Assembly: GCA_905214155.1 (NCBI GenBank)
Contig: CAJMLC010000063.1
Span: forward strand, 1-9,998
DNA length: 9,998 nucleotides
Direction: 5' to 3'
From: an uncultured bacterium
GTDB lineage: Bacteria; Bacillota; Clostridia; Oscillospirales; Oscillospiraceae
Shown: piece by piece, positions 1 to 6,559 of the stretch
Numbering within the stretch: position 1 is the first letter of the stretch
Layout of the letters: each line of letters opens with the position of its first letter
Program-made: the position numbers and the translations under genes
Notes under the pieces: model-generated
The model's input: the letters and a program-made list of their open reading frames with translations, nothing else
The model's database searches: none
What the model was told of the DNA's origin: nothing

Positions 1-66
1 GGTAAACGCATAGGATACGTGCGCCGCGGCATTGTTGCCGTCCATCGTTTTGAATTTACGAGCCAA
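1..66 (-). CDS. Pyruvate:ferredoxin (flavodoxin) oxidoreductase, N-terminal fragment
   Basis: Only the first 22 codons lie in the window; the rest is beyond the left edge. The peptide begins MARKFKTMDGNNAAAHVSYA, the hallmark N-terminus of single-chain pyruvate:ferredoxin oxidoreductases (NifJ/Por family), where the K-x-MDGN-x-AAAH-x-xYAFT segment starts the pyrimidine-binding domain. The family oxidises pyruvate to acetyl-CoA and CO2 with thiamine diphosphate and passes electrons through iron-sulfur clusters to ferredoxin or flavodoxin in the cytoplasm. The start is TTG at 66-64, with AGGAGGT at 81-75 (8-nt spacing) as ribosome binding site. No nearby in-frame ATG has a comparable site; the internal ATG (codon 8) would cut into the conserved motif. 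The family call rests on this short motif; subunit organisation cannot be seen. Confidence 0.85.
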   Translation of the reverse strand, partial: MARKFKTMDGNNAAAHVSYAFT

Positions 67-109
67 AACAAATTACCTCCTAAAAGTAATTACATAATCA
101 TGCAGAACC

Positions 110-138
110 ACTATATCATATTTTTCTGATTCTGTAAA
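110..138 (-). promoter_or_regulatory. Sigma-A-type promoter of the pyruvate:ferredoxin oxidoreductase gene
   Basis: On the minus strand, TTTACA (138-133) and TATAGT (115-110) are separated by exactly 17 bp in an A/T-rich stretch, about 45-70 bp upstream of the TTG start. The -35 and -10 each match 5 of 6 consensus positions. The predicted transcript would have a leader of roughly 40 nt. Inferred from sequence only. Confidence 0.6.
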
Positions 139-228
139 TCAAAATTCATATATTTCAGAAAAATTTCGGTGCGTTCTTATCGAAACCGGGAAACTGCCGC
201 CGCACACACGCGAATTTGGAAATTTCAG

Positions 229-257
229 TTGGCTTTTACGGGAAAATGAGGTATGAT
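229..257 (+). promoter_or_regulatory. Candidate promoter of the yifB-thiI-cinA operon
   Basis: TTGGCT (229-234) and TATGAT (252-257) are separated by 17 bp, about 45 bp upstream of the yifB start. The -35 is moderate (4 of 6) and the -10 good (5 of 6). It is the only well-spaced pair I see upstream of this plus-strand gene set, and it is divergent from the oxidoreductase promoter. Confidence 0.5.
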
Positions 258-284
258 AAGAAGCAGTAATATTCTAATTGGGAC

Positions 285-293
285 AGAGAGGGG
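285..293 (+). promoter_or_regulatory. Ribosome binding site that fixes the yifB start
   Basis: AGAGAGGGG lies 8 nt before ATG 302. In-frame TTG 278 and GTG 296 give longer or alternative ORFs, but TTG 278 lies upstream of this site and GTG 296 is only 2 nt after it. The ATG also gives the family-typical N-terminus MLSRVRSMGLNGIRGYEV. Confidence 0.65.
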
Positions 294-301
294 ACGTGCG
301 T

Positions 302-1825
302 ATGCTCAGCCGGGTACGGTCGATGGGACTGAATGGGATCCGGGGCTATGAAGTCTCGGTGGAATGTTATATCACGAACGGGCTGCCGGGCTTTGAGATC
401 GTCGGCCTGCCGGACGCCGCCGTCAAAGAGGCACGGGAGCGCGTGCGCGCGGCGGTGAAAAACTGCGGGTTCCGCTTCCCGGTCAGCAGGATCACGCTGA
501 ACCTCGCGCCCGCGGGCACGAAAAAGTCCGGTACGCTCTACGATCTGCCGATCCTGCTCGGCATTCTCGCGGCCAGCGAGCTGATCCGCCTGCCGAAGAC
601 GGAGTGCGCCTTCCTCGGCGAGCTGAGTTTGGAAGGCAAGCTGCGGCCGGTGCGCGGCGTGCTGCCGATGGCGCTGGCGGCGCGGGAACTCGGCGTGCAG
701 GAGCTGTACGTCCCGGCGGAAAACGCGGCAGAGGCCACACTGGCCGACGGACTGACGGTCTACGGCGTGAAGTCGGTGCGGGAGCTGACGGCGCATTTCA
801 CGGGCGAGCAGCCGATGGAACCGGCTCCGCGCTGGGAACCAGAGGCGGAACGGCAGTTTCTGCCGGACTTTGCGGATGTGAAGGGGCAGGAGAACGCGAA
901 GCGCGCACTGGAGATTGCGGCAGCCGGCGGCCATAATGTCCTGCTGATCGGGCCGCCGGGCTCGGGCAAGAGCATGCTCTCCAAGCGCATCCCGTCCATC
1001 CTGCCGGATATGACGCGGGAGGAGGCGCTGGAGGTCACGAAGATCTATTCCGTGATGGGCCTCCTGCCGCCGGAGCGGCCGCTCGTGCAGACGAGGCCGT
1101 TCCGCGCGCCGCACCATACCGCGTCCGCCACGGCACTGGCCGGCGGCGGGACGACGCCGCGGCCCGGCGAAGTCTCGCTGGCGCACAAGGGCGTGCTGTT
1201 CCTCGATGAACTGCCGGAATTCCACCGCGATACGCTCGAGGTGCTGCGCCAGCCGCTCGAGGACGGGCACGTGACCATTTCCCGGGTACAGGGCTCGATG
1301 ACGTATCCGAGTGAGTTTATGATGGTCTGCGCGATGAACCCCTGCAAGTGCGGCTGGTACGGCGACCCGAGCGGGCGGTGTACGTGCTCGCAGGCGTCGG
1401 TCGACCGGTATCTGTCCCGCGTGTCCGGGCCGATGCTTGACAGAATTGATATCATTGTAGAGGTGCCTGCGGTGAAGTTTGAAGAGCTGAGCCGGAGAAG
1501 CCCTGCCGAGCCGTCGGCGGAGATCAAAAAGCGTGTCGACGCGGCGCGAAAAATTCAGAACGCTCGATTTGCGGACAGCCGAACGCAGTGCAATGCGCTG
1601 ATGCAGCCGGGAGAGCTGCGGGAGTGCTGCCGGTTGGACAGCGCGTGTACTGCGCTGATGCAGCAGGCATTTACAGCATTGAATATGACGGCGCGGAGCT
1701 ATGACCGCGTGCTGAAAGTGGCGCGGACGATCGCCGATCTCGACGGCAGCGCGGACATCCAGCCGCAGCATATCGCGGAGGCCATTCAGTACAGAACGTT
1801 CCAATTCGGGAGCGAACGAGTATAA
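302..1825 (+). CDS. yifB: YifB/ComM-family Mg-chelatase-like AAA+ ATPase
   Basis: A 507-residue protein of the YifB/ComM family, at the family's usual length. The N-terminal S5/Lon-protease-like 'ChlI' domain (about residues 20-140) carries the conserved NGLPGFEIVGLPDAAVKEAR segment. The central AAA+ domain has Walker A GPPGSGKS at residues 217-224 and Walker B VLFLDE at 298-303. A cysteine cluster (C343, C348, C350, C360, C362; CAMNPCKCG...CTC) follows and may bind metal. The C-terminal Mg_chelatase_C domain contains the NMTARSYDRVLKVARTIADL segment. In Haemophilus and Vibrio, ComM is a hexameric branch-migration helicase that helps integrate DNA taken up by natural transformation. The family is widespread in Firmicutes, where its role is less clear. 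It is the first gene of an apparent operon; thiI follows after 10 nt. All ATPase motifs are intact. The family is certain; a competence role here is inference. Confidence 0.93.
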   Translation: MLSRVRSMGLNGIRGYEVSVECYITNGLPGFEIVGLPDAAVKEARERVRAAVKNCGFRFPVSRITLNLAPAGTKKSGTLYDLPILLGILAASELIRLPKTECAFLGELSLEGKLRPVRGVLPMALAARELGVQELYVPAENAAEATLADGLTVYGVKSVRELTAHFTGEQPMEPAPRWEPEAERQFLPDFADVKGQENAKRALEIAAAGGHNVLLIGPPGSGKSMLSKRIPSILPDMTREEALEVTKIYSVMGLLPPERPLVQTRPFRAPHHTASATALAGGGTTPRPGEVSLAHKGVLFLDELPEFHRDTLEVLRQPLEDGHVTISRVQGSMTYPSEFMMVCAMNPCKCGWYGDPSGRCTCSQASVDRYLSRVSGPMLDRIDIIVEVPAVKFEELSRRSPAEPSAEIKKRVDAARKIQNARFADSRTQCNALMQPGELRECCRLDSACTALMQQAFTALNMTARSYDRVLKVARTIADLDGSADIQPQHIAEAIQYRTFQFGSERV

Positions 1826-1835
1826 AGGAGACAGT

Positions 1836-3029
1836 ATGAAGGAACTATTTTTGCTGAAATTGGGCGAGATCGTCCTGAAAGGACAGAACCGCCGAACATT
1901 TGAGGACAAGCTGAAAGCTAACACGCGCCGGAGAATGGCCGTGTTCGGCGACTTTAAGGTGACGATCACGCAGTCGACGCTCTATGTCGAGCCGAAAAAC
2001 GACGACTGCGACCTCGACGGCGCGTGGGAAGCCTGCGGCACGATCTTCGGCATCGCGCAGATGTGCCGCTGCCGTGCGTGTGAGAAGGATCTGGACGCGA
2101 TCTTCAAGACCGTGGTGGAGTATCTCGGCGACGAGCTGGCGGGGCAGAAGAGCTTCAAGGTGGAATCGAAGCGGTCGGACAAGCGGTTCCCACTGAATTC
2201 CATCCAGATCTCGCAGGAGATCGGCGGCAGAATTGCCGAGGAGTTCCCGCAGGTTGCGGTCGACGTCCACAATCCGAGCTATGTGGTGAACGTCGAGGTG
2301 CGCGAGACGGCGGCGTATGTGCATGGGCCGTCGGTGCCCGGAGCGGGCGGACTGCCGACCGGGACGGGCGGACGGGCTGCGGTGCTGCTCTCGGGCGGCA
2401 TTGATTCGCCGGTCGCGGGCTATATGATCGCGAAGCGCGGTGTGGAGCTGGAGTGCATTCATTTCTTCTCGTATCCGTACACATCAGAGCAGGCGAAGGA
2501 AAAGGTGCTGGAGTTGGCGCGGATCATGACGAAATACTGCGGGCGGATGACCGTGGACATCGTTGGCTTCACGGAAATTCAGGAGGCCATCCGCGACAAC
2601 TGTAAGGAAGAATATTTCACGATCATCATGCGCCGGTTTATGATGCGCATTTCCGAGCGCATCGCGCGCGACCACGGGGCGAAGTGCCTTGTGACGGGCG
2701 AGAACCTCGGTCAGGTCGCGAGCCAGACGATGGACGCGATGGCGGTGACGGGTGCGGTGCTGAATATGCCGCTGTTCTGCCCGCTGATTGGCATGGACAA
2801 GGAGGAGATTGTGACCATCGCGCGCAGAATTGGCACGATGGAGACGTCGATCCTGCCGTATGAGGACTGCTGCACGGTGTTTACGCCGAAGCACCCGAAA
2901 ACGAAGCCGGTGCTTGCGCTCGTCGAGGCCGAGGAGGCAAAGATGGACGTTGAGGGATTGATCGCGCGGGCGATCGAGAACACGGAAAAGGTGGCGATCC
3001 GGTACTATGACCCAGAATCTGCCGTTTGA
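1836..3029 (+). CDS. thiI: tRNA 4-thiouridine synthase ThiI, rhodanese-less form
   Basis: A 397-residue cytoplasmic enzyme that adenylates tRNA uridine-8 and inserts sulfur to make 4-thiouridine; in some bacteria it also supplies sulfur for the thiamin thiazole. In order it has an N-terminal ferredoxin-like domain (MKELFLLKLGEIVLKGQNR), a THUMP domain (about residues 60-165), and a PP-loop ATP pyrophosphatase domain with SGGIDSP at residues 186-192. The EDCC motif (residues 343-346, followed by TVFTPKHPKTKP) is typical of the Gram-positive type. The E. coli protein carries an extra C-terminal rhodanese domain that is absent here, so sulfur should come directly from a cysteine desulfurase; none is encoded nearby. 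AAAGGAG lies 5 nt before the ATG. The 3' end overlaps cinA by 23 nt, indicating co-transcription. Confidence 0.96.
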   Translation: MKELFLLKLGEIVLKGQNRRTFEDKLKANTRRRMAVFGDFKVTITQSTLYVEPKNDDCDLDGAWEACGTIFGIAQMCRCRACEKDLDAIFKTVVEYLGDELAGQKSFKVESKRSDKRFPLNSIQISQEIGGRIAEEFPQVAVDVHNPSYVVNVEVRETAAYVHGPSVPGAGGLPTGTGGRAAVLLSGGIDSPVAGYMIAKRGVELECIHFFSYPYTSEQAKEKVLELARIMTKYCGRMTVDIVGFTEIQEAIRDNCKEEYFTIIMRRFMMRISERIARDHGAKCLVTGENLGQVASQTMDAMAVTGAVLNMPLFCPLIGMDKEEIVTIARRIGTMETSILPYEDCCTVFTPKHPKTKPVLALVEAEEAKMDVEGLIARAIENTEKVAIRYYDPESAV

Positions 3030-3477
3030 GGTGTTGCGCCAGCTGCGCGCGCAGGGAAGAACGCTGGCGACGGCGGAATCCTGTACGGGCGGGCTGATCG
3101 GGAAGCTGCTGACTGATATTCCCGGCAGCTCGGAGGTCTACATGGGCGGCGTTATCTCGTATACGAACGGCGTGAAGCACCGGCTGCTCGGCGTCAGCGA
3201 GGACACGCTGCGCGTGTATACAGCGGTCTCGCGCCAGACGGCGCATGAGATGGCGCGCGGTGCGCGCGAGGCCGTGCAGGCCGACATCGGCGTGAGCGTG
3301 ACGGGCCTCGCCGGGCCGGACGGCGACGGGACAGGGCGGCCCATTGGCCTTGTCTATATCGGGATCGACATGGAGGGCTTCTCGTTTTCACAGGAGCTGC
3401 ACCTGACCGGAGACCGCGAGGCCGTGCGGGAGCAGGCCGCGGAGGCGGTTCTGAATCTGATCTTGGAATATGCATGA
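3007..3477 (+). CDS. pncC: CinA C-terminal-domain protein, nicotinamide-nucleotide amidase (PncC-like)
   Basis: This 156-residue protein consists of only the CinA C-terminal domain, without the N-terminal MoaB/MogA-like (COG1058) half found in full-length CinA. The diagnostic motifs are ATAESCTGG (residues 21-29), GGVISYTN (47-54) and VTGLAGPDGDG (98-108). In characterised members this domain deamidates nicotinamide mononucleotide to nicotinate mononucleotide, recycling NMN released by NAD-dependent DNA ligase; the serine in ESCTGG is the expected nucleophile. ATG 3007 lies inside the end of thiI in another frame, with GGAAAAGGTGG about 12 nt upstream, so translation is probably coupled to thiI. 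It is the last gene of the operon. Full-length CinA is competence-associated in streptococci, but this short form is better explained by NMN deamidation. Confidence 0.92.
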   Translation: MTQNLPFEVLRQLRAQGRTLATAESCTGGLIGKLLTDIPGSSEVYMGGVISYTNGVKHRLLGVSEDTLRVYTAVSRQTAHEMARGAREAVQADIGVSVTGLAGPDGDGTGRPIGLVYIGIDMEGFSFSQELHLTGDREAVREQAAEAVLNLILEYA

Positions 3478-3507
3478 ATGAAATGCTTTTTGCGAAGCCG
3501 GGTTCTT

Positions 3508-3562
3508 TTCGCATTCAGAGAAAGAGAGACAACTTTTGCACCCCATTCTTTTTCCTCTATTC
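3508..3562. repeat. Degenerate purine/pyrimidine-rich repeat, copy 1
   Basis: An AGAGAAAGAGAG stretch, a core reading GAGACAA-CTTTTGC-A-CCCC-ATTCTTTT (3526-3553), then a T/C-rich arm ending CCTCT. The core recurs at 9936-9963 with few differences, and both copies lie just downstream of a plus-strand gene end (cinA; rpmF). The purine-rich left and pyrimidine-rich right parts can pair imperfectly, so the RNA could fold as a hairpin. It starts only about 30 nt after the cinA stop and could act as a 3' end structure or be a small non-autonomous interspersed repeat. Two copies within 10 kb suggest many more in the genome. Confidence 0.6.
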
Positions 3563-3588
3563 GGAGAACGGCCAATGCGGCGGCAAGG

Positions 3589-3616
3589 GTGGGGCGATGA
3601 GGGCATCGACCCCTAC
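3589..3616. repeat. Hairpin repeat unit A ending CCCCTAC
   Basis: GTGGGGCGATG (3589-3599) pairs with CATCGACCCCTAC (3604-3616) around a 4-nt loop, with a single A bulge at 3609 and an extra T near the base. It is followed by AAGGTGCGG, which is echoed after unit B. Similar to unit B at 3643-3674, so the two appear to be diverged members of one interspersed palindromic family. Confidence 0.55.
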
Positions 3617-3642
3617 AAGGTGCGGTGCAAATCAGCAGTGTA

Positions 3643-3674
3643 GTAGGCGGGCGGACAGAGCCGTCCGCCCCTAC
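3643..3674. repeat. Hairpin repeat unit B ending CCCCTAC
   Basis: GTAG (3643-3646) and GGGCGGAC (3649-3656) pair perfectly with GTCCGCCC (3663-3670) and CTAC (3671-3674), leaving a 2-nt GC bulge and the 6-nt loop AGAGCC. The 3' side, CCCCTACAAGAAGTGCGG, is nearly a direct repeat of CCCCTACAAGGTGCGG at 3610-3625. No T-tract follows, so it is not a conventional terminator. Confidence 0.65.
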
Positions 3675-3706
3675 AAGAAGTGCGGCGTGATATTTGGATA
3701 GAAAAG

Positions 3707-3740
3707 GCGCTCCCGGCGATGGCCGGGAGCGCGATTTTTT
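3707..3740. terminator. Bidirectional intrinsic terminator between cinA and potD
   Basis: A perfect 11-bp stem, GCGCTCCCGGC (3707-3717) with GCCGGGAGCGC (3722-3732), closed by loop GATG. On the plus strand it is followed by GA and six T (3735-3740), terminating the yifB-thiI-cinA transcript. On the minus strand the stem starts six bases after the potD stop codon and is followed by CCTTTTC, so it also serves the pot operon. The plus-strand T-tract runs into the potD stop codon (TAA at 3741-3739), a compact arrangement for convergent genes. Confidence 0.9.
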
Positions 3741-4932
3741 ATTGGGTCTTCCATTTGCGGCAGCGGCGCGATTTTTGGCGGCGCTTGTGCGCAGACTGGA
3801 TGGTGAAGAACAGGATGACGGCCACGACGGCGGCAATCGTCAGGACGAGATAGAGCGTCGTGTTGGAATTTGACGTCTTGACGGAGAGCCACAGGTCGTT
3901 CATCTGCTGCGTGGCCTCGATGCTGAGTTCGGCAAAGGACTCGCTCCGTGCGAGCGTCTCATCGTCGGGATAGGCGACGGGATCGTTCACGATTTCTTCA
4001 TCGAGATATTCCTTTGCGGCAGTCTCAGGCGTGGAATAGCCGATGTAATCGAGGTTGGCGGCGGAGATGTCCGGACGGCAGAGGAAGTTGATGAATGCCT
4101 CTGCACCGGCTTTGTTCTGGCAGCCCTTCGGGATGCACATGGCATCGATGAAGATGTTGAAGCCCTCCTGCGGATGGCTGAAGCCAAGGTCGGGATTTTC
4201 CTCGACCATGGTGAGATAGTCACCCGCGTAGTAGGGTGCGGCCCAGGCCTCGCCGCGCTCCATCTTGTCAAAGATCTGGTCCATGACATAAGCCTGAAGC
4301 ACTGGGGACTGCGTGGCGAGCAGGTCGGCAGCGTTTTTCAGCTCCTGCTCGTCCTCGGTATTGTAGCTGTAGCCGAGCATGTTCTCCGCGATGGCGAACG
4401 CATCACGCGGGTTGTCGAACATCAGGATCTTGCCGGAATATTTGCTGTTCCAGAGGCAGGACCAGCTCTGCGCGTCTTCTTCGGAGATATAGTTCGTGTT
4501 GTAGATCAGGCCAACGGTGCCCCAGGTGTAGGGGACGGAATAGGCATTGGTGGGATCGTATGCCTGATCGCGGAAGCTGTCGTCGATGTACTGGTAGTTC
4601 GGGATGTTGTCAAAATCCAGCGGCTCGAGCATATCCTCGGAGATGAGCTTCGCGATCATATAATCCGAGGGGATGATGACGTCGAACGTCGTGCCGCCGG
4701 TTTTGAGCTTGGTGTACATCGACTCGTTGGAGTCGAAGGTCAGGTAGTTGACCTTGATGCCGGTCTCTTCCTCGAAGGCCGCGATGACATCGAGGCAGTC
4801 GTCGGTGCCGTCGGAGATATACTGGCCCCAGTTATAGACGGTGATCTCGTTGGCGGCGGCCTGCGCCGTTACGGGCAGCATGGCCACGAGCAGCAGCGCG
4901 ATCAACAGGAGGGAAGCAAAGCGTTTTTTCAT
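3739..4932 (-). CDS. potD: Spermidine/putrescine ABC transporter substrate-binding protein PotD, with C-terminal membrane anchor
   Basis: A 397-residue extracytoplasmic polyamine-binding protein, longer than E. coli PotD (about 348). An N-terminal signal segment (residues 1-27, MKKRF then a hydrophobic run ending AQAAA) has no lipobox cysteine. The mature part begins ITVYNWGQYISDG, whose W35 and Y38 match the ligand-contacting W and Y of the PotD family. NPRDAFAIAENMLGYS (mid-protein) and FIDAMCIPKG followed by FINFLCRPD are further PotD/PotF landmarks. Where E. coli PotD has Trp255 before Asp257 (WMD), this protein appears to have FID, so the stacking residue may be Phe. After the binding domain comes a hydrophobic segment (about 357-379) and a strongly basic tail (HKRRQKSRRCRKWK), suggesting anchoring by a C-terminal helix. 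The ATG overlaps the potC stop as ATGA, with GGAGGG upstream. Last gene of the operon. Confidence 0.93.
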   Translation of the reverse strand: MKKRFASLLLIALLLVAMLPVTAQAAANEITVYNWGQYISDGTDDCLDVIAAFEEETGIKVNYLTFDSNESMYTKLKTGGTTFDVIIPSDYMIAKLISEDMLEPLDFDNIPNYQYIDDSFRDQAYDPTNAYSVPYTWGTVGLIYNTNYISEEDAQSWSCLWNSKYSGKILMFDNPRDAFAIAENMLGYSYNTEDEQELKNAADLLATQSPVLQAYVMDQIFDKMERGEAWAAPYYAGDYLTMVEENPDLGFSHPQEGFNIFIDAMCIPKGCQNKAGAEAFINFLCRPDISAANLDYIGYSTPETAAKEYLDEEIVNDPVAYPDDETLARSESFAELSIEATQQMNDLWLSVKTSNSNTTLYLVLTIAAVVAVILFFTIQSAHKRRQKSRRCRKWKTQ

Positions 4933-5744
4933 GCGCGTGCCCTCCTTGTCTTTACCCGGTTCTTGTCGGACTTCGCCTGAAGCAGGTTCATCACGGACAT
5001 CAGGATCAGGATCGCGAGGAACATCAGCGTGAACAAGGCATAGATCTTCGGCTGGATGGGTTTTTTGACGTAGTTGTAGATCTCGACCGGGAGCGTGATG
5101 AAGCTGGAACCCGTGACAAAGTACGAGATGACAAAGTCATCGAGGCTCATCGTGAAGGCCATCAGTGCGCCGGAGATGATGCCGGGCATGATCTCATGGA
5201 TGACGACCTTGGTGAACGCCTGTGTGGGCGTGCAGCCGAGGTCCAAAGCGGCCTCGACGAGGTCCTTATCCATCTGCTGGAGCTTCGGCATGACGTTCAG
5301 GATGACGTAGGGGAGGTTGAACGTGATGTGGGCGATGAGCAGCGTCCAGAAGCTGAGGATCGAGTTGATGCGGAGCATCGTGCCCGTGAAGGCAAACAGC
5401 AGCGCGAGGGCGACGCCGGTGACAATGTCGGGGTTGGTCATCGGGATATTCGTCAGCGTCATGACGGCGCTGCGGAGCTTGCCCTTCATCGAGTGGATGC
5501 CGACGGCGGCCATCGTGCCGACAACGGTGGCGATGACGCTGGAGAGCACGGCGATGATCAGCGAGTTGCGCAGGAGCGTCAGCAGCGTGGAGTCCTTGAA
5601 GAGGTTCGCATACTGCCGGAGCGTGAAGCCCTTGAACGTTGCGATGTCGAGGCCCGTATTGAACGAGGCGACGGCCAGCAGGATCATCGGGACATAGAGG
5701 AAGATGAAGACCAGAATGGTCACAGTGCGGTTAAAGTGTTTCAT
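4929..5744 (-). CDS. potC: Spermidine/putrescine ABC transporter permease PotC
   Basis: A 271-residue inner-membrane permease of the PotC type (binding-protein-dependent transport family, BPD_transp_1), with about six hydrophobic helices. It begins MKHFNRTVTILVFIFLYVPM, a typical PotC first helix. The cytoplasmic EAA loop that docks on PotA reads EAALDLGCTPTQAFTKV followed by IMPGIISG. It forms the channel with PotB. The DDFVISYF segment late in the protein is characteristic of PotC/PotI permeases. The start codon overlaps the potB stop (ATGA at 5744-5741) and the gene ends in an ATGA overlap with potD, so translation of B, C and D is probably coupled. A GGAGG lies about 13 nt upstream inside potB, so the site is weaker than at the other pot genes. 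The short basic tail KSDKNRVKTRRARA is unremarkable. Confidence 0.95.
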   Translation of the reverse strand: MKHFNRTVTILVFIFLYVPMILLAVASFNTGLDIATFKGFTLRQYANLFKDSTLLTLLRNSLIIAVLSSVIATVVGTMAAVGIHSMKGKLRSAVMTLTNIPMTNPDIVTGVALALLFAFTGTMLRINSILSFWTLLIAHITFNLPYVILNVMPKLQQMDKDLVEAALDLGCTPTQAFTKVVIHEIMPGIISGALMAFTMSLDDFVISYFVTGSSFITLPVEIYNYVKKPIQPKIYALFTLMFLAILILMSVMNLLQAKSDKNRVKTRRARA

Positions 5745-6559
5745 ACCTTTGCCATGACCTCCTCATCCTCGTTTTCGCCGAAGTGGTTCATGATGGACAC
5801 GCAGACGAAGATCAGCACCATCAGGATCAGACTCATGGCCGCGCCGAGATTGGGGTTATAGGCGGTCTTGAACTGGGACTCGATGACGTCGCCGATGAGG
5901 GTCGTGCCGGTGGAGCCGAGCTTCTGCGAGATGTAGAACGTGGACACCGCCGGGACGAAGACCATCGTGAGGCCGGACAGAATGCCGGGGCCGGAGAGCG
6001 GCAGGATGACCTTCGTGAAGACCTGCGCCGGCGTGCAGCCGAGGTCGCTCGCGGCCTCGATGAGGCGGCGGTCGATCTTCATGATGACGGTGTAGAGCGG
6101 CAGGATCATATACGGCAGGTAGTTATAGACCATGCCGAGGATGACGGCACCGTTTGTCCGGATGAGCGGCAGCGGCGAGAGGCCGATGGCGCGGATGAAG
6201 TTGTTGATGATGCCGGTGTCCTCGAGCATGGCGACCCACGCGAGCGTGCGGAGCAGGAAGCTCATGCACATCGGGAGCATGATGAGCATCTCGAGAAAAC
6301 GCTGTGTGAGCGGCTTGCACTGCGCGATGAAGTAGGCCACCGGATAGCCGATGACGAGGCAGATCAGCGACGCGAAGAGCGAGAGCCAGATCGAGCGCAG
6401 AAAGATCGGCAGGTACGTGCCGATGCTGGCGAGGTTCGCCAGCGTGAACTGACCGGTCATGGAGTCGGTCAGCGCGTAGTAGAAGACGATGCCGAGCGGG
6501 ATGAGCGTGAAGAGCACCATCCACACGATATACGGCGCAGCGAGGAGCTTATTCTTCAT
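5741..6559 (-). CDS. potB: Spermidine/putrescine ABC transporter permease PotB
   Basis: A 272-residue inner-membrane permease, partner of PotC, with about six hydrophobic helices. The EAA loop reads EAASDLGCTPAQVFTKVILP followed by LSGPGILSG. The GCTP-x-Q-x-FTKV stretch is shared with PotC, reflecting their paralogy. A longer reading frame starts at 6604, but those 15 extra codons (MRNMMRSPMRRRKKP) are very basic and lie inside potA. The start at 6559 gives MKNKLLAAPYIVWMVLFTLIP, which matches family N-termini, and has GGAGG (6573-6569) with 9-nt spacing. With this start potB overlaps potA by 11 nt. The C-terminal tail FGENEDEEVMAKV is acidic. The B-before-C order matches E. coli potABCD. Confidence 0.94.
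   Translation of the reverse strand: MKNKLLAAPYIVWMVLFTLIPLGIVFYYALTDSMTGQFTLANLASIGTYLPIFLRSIWLSLFASLICLVIGYPVAYFIAQCKPLTQRFLEMLIMLPMCMSFLLRTLAWVAMLEDTGIINNFIRAIGLSPLPLIRTNGAVILGMVYNYLPYMILPLYTVIMKIDRRLIEAASDLGCTPAQVFTKVILPLSGPGILSGLTMVFVPAVSTFYISQKLGSTGTTLIGDVIESQFKTAYNPNLGAAMSLILMVLIFVCVSIMNHFGENEDEEVMAKV

Noticed and set aside
236..1969. A 577-codon open frame on the minus strand opposite yifB
   Set aside because: It is Arg/His/Pro-rich without recognisable motifs, starts with no ribosome binding site and lies antisense to a gene with intact AAA+ motifs. GC-rich third positions explain the open frame.
3643..3674. Hairpin B as a rho-independent terminator for cinA
   Set aside because: No T-tract follows the stem, and a far better terminator stands at 3707-3740.
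3508..3685. The repeats as a CRISPR array or an insertion sequence
   Set aside because: There are only two diverged units per family, no regular spacers, no transposase frame and no clear target-site duplication.
3474..3701. A 75-codon plus-strand frame overlapping the cinA stop as ATGA
   Set aside because: The overlap looks like coupling, but the frame runs through the repeat, both hairpin units and nearly to the terminator, and its product has no coherent features. It is a translation of repeats.
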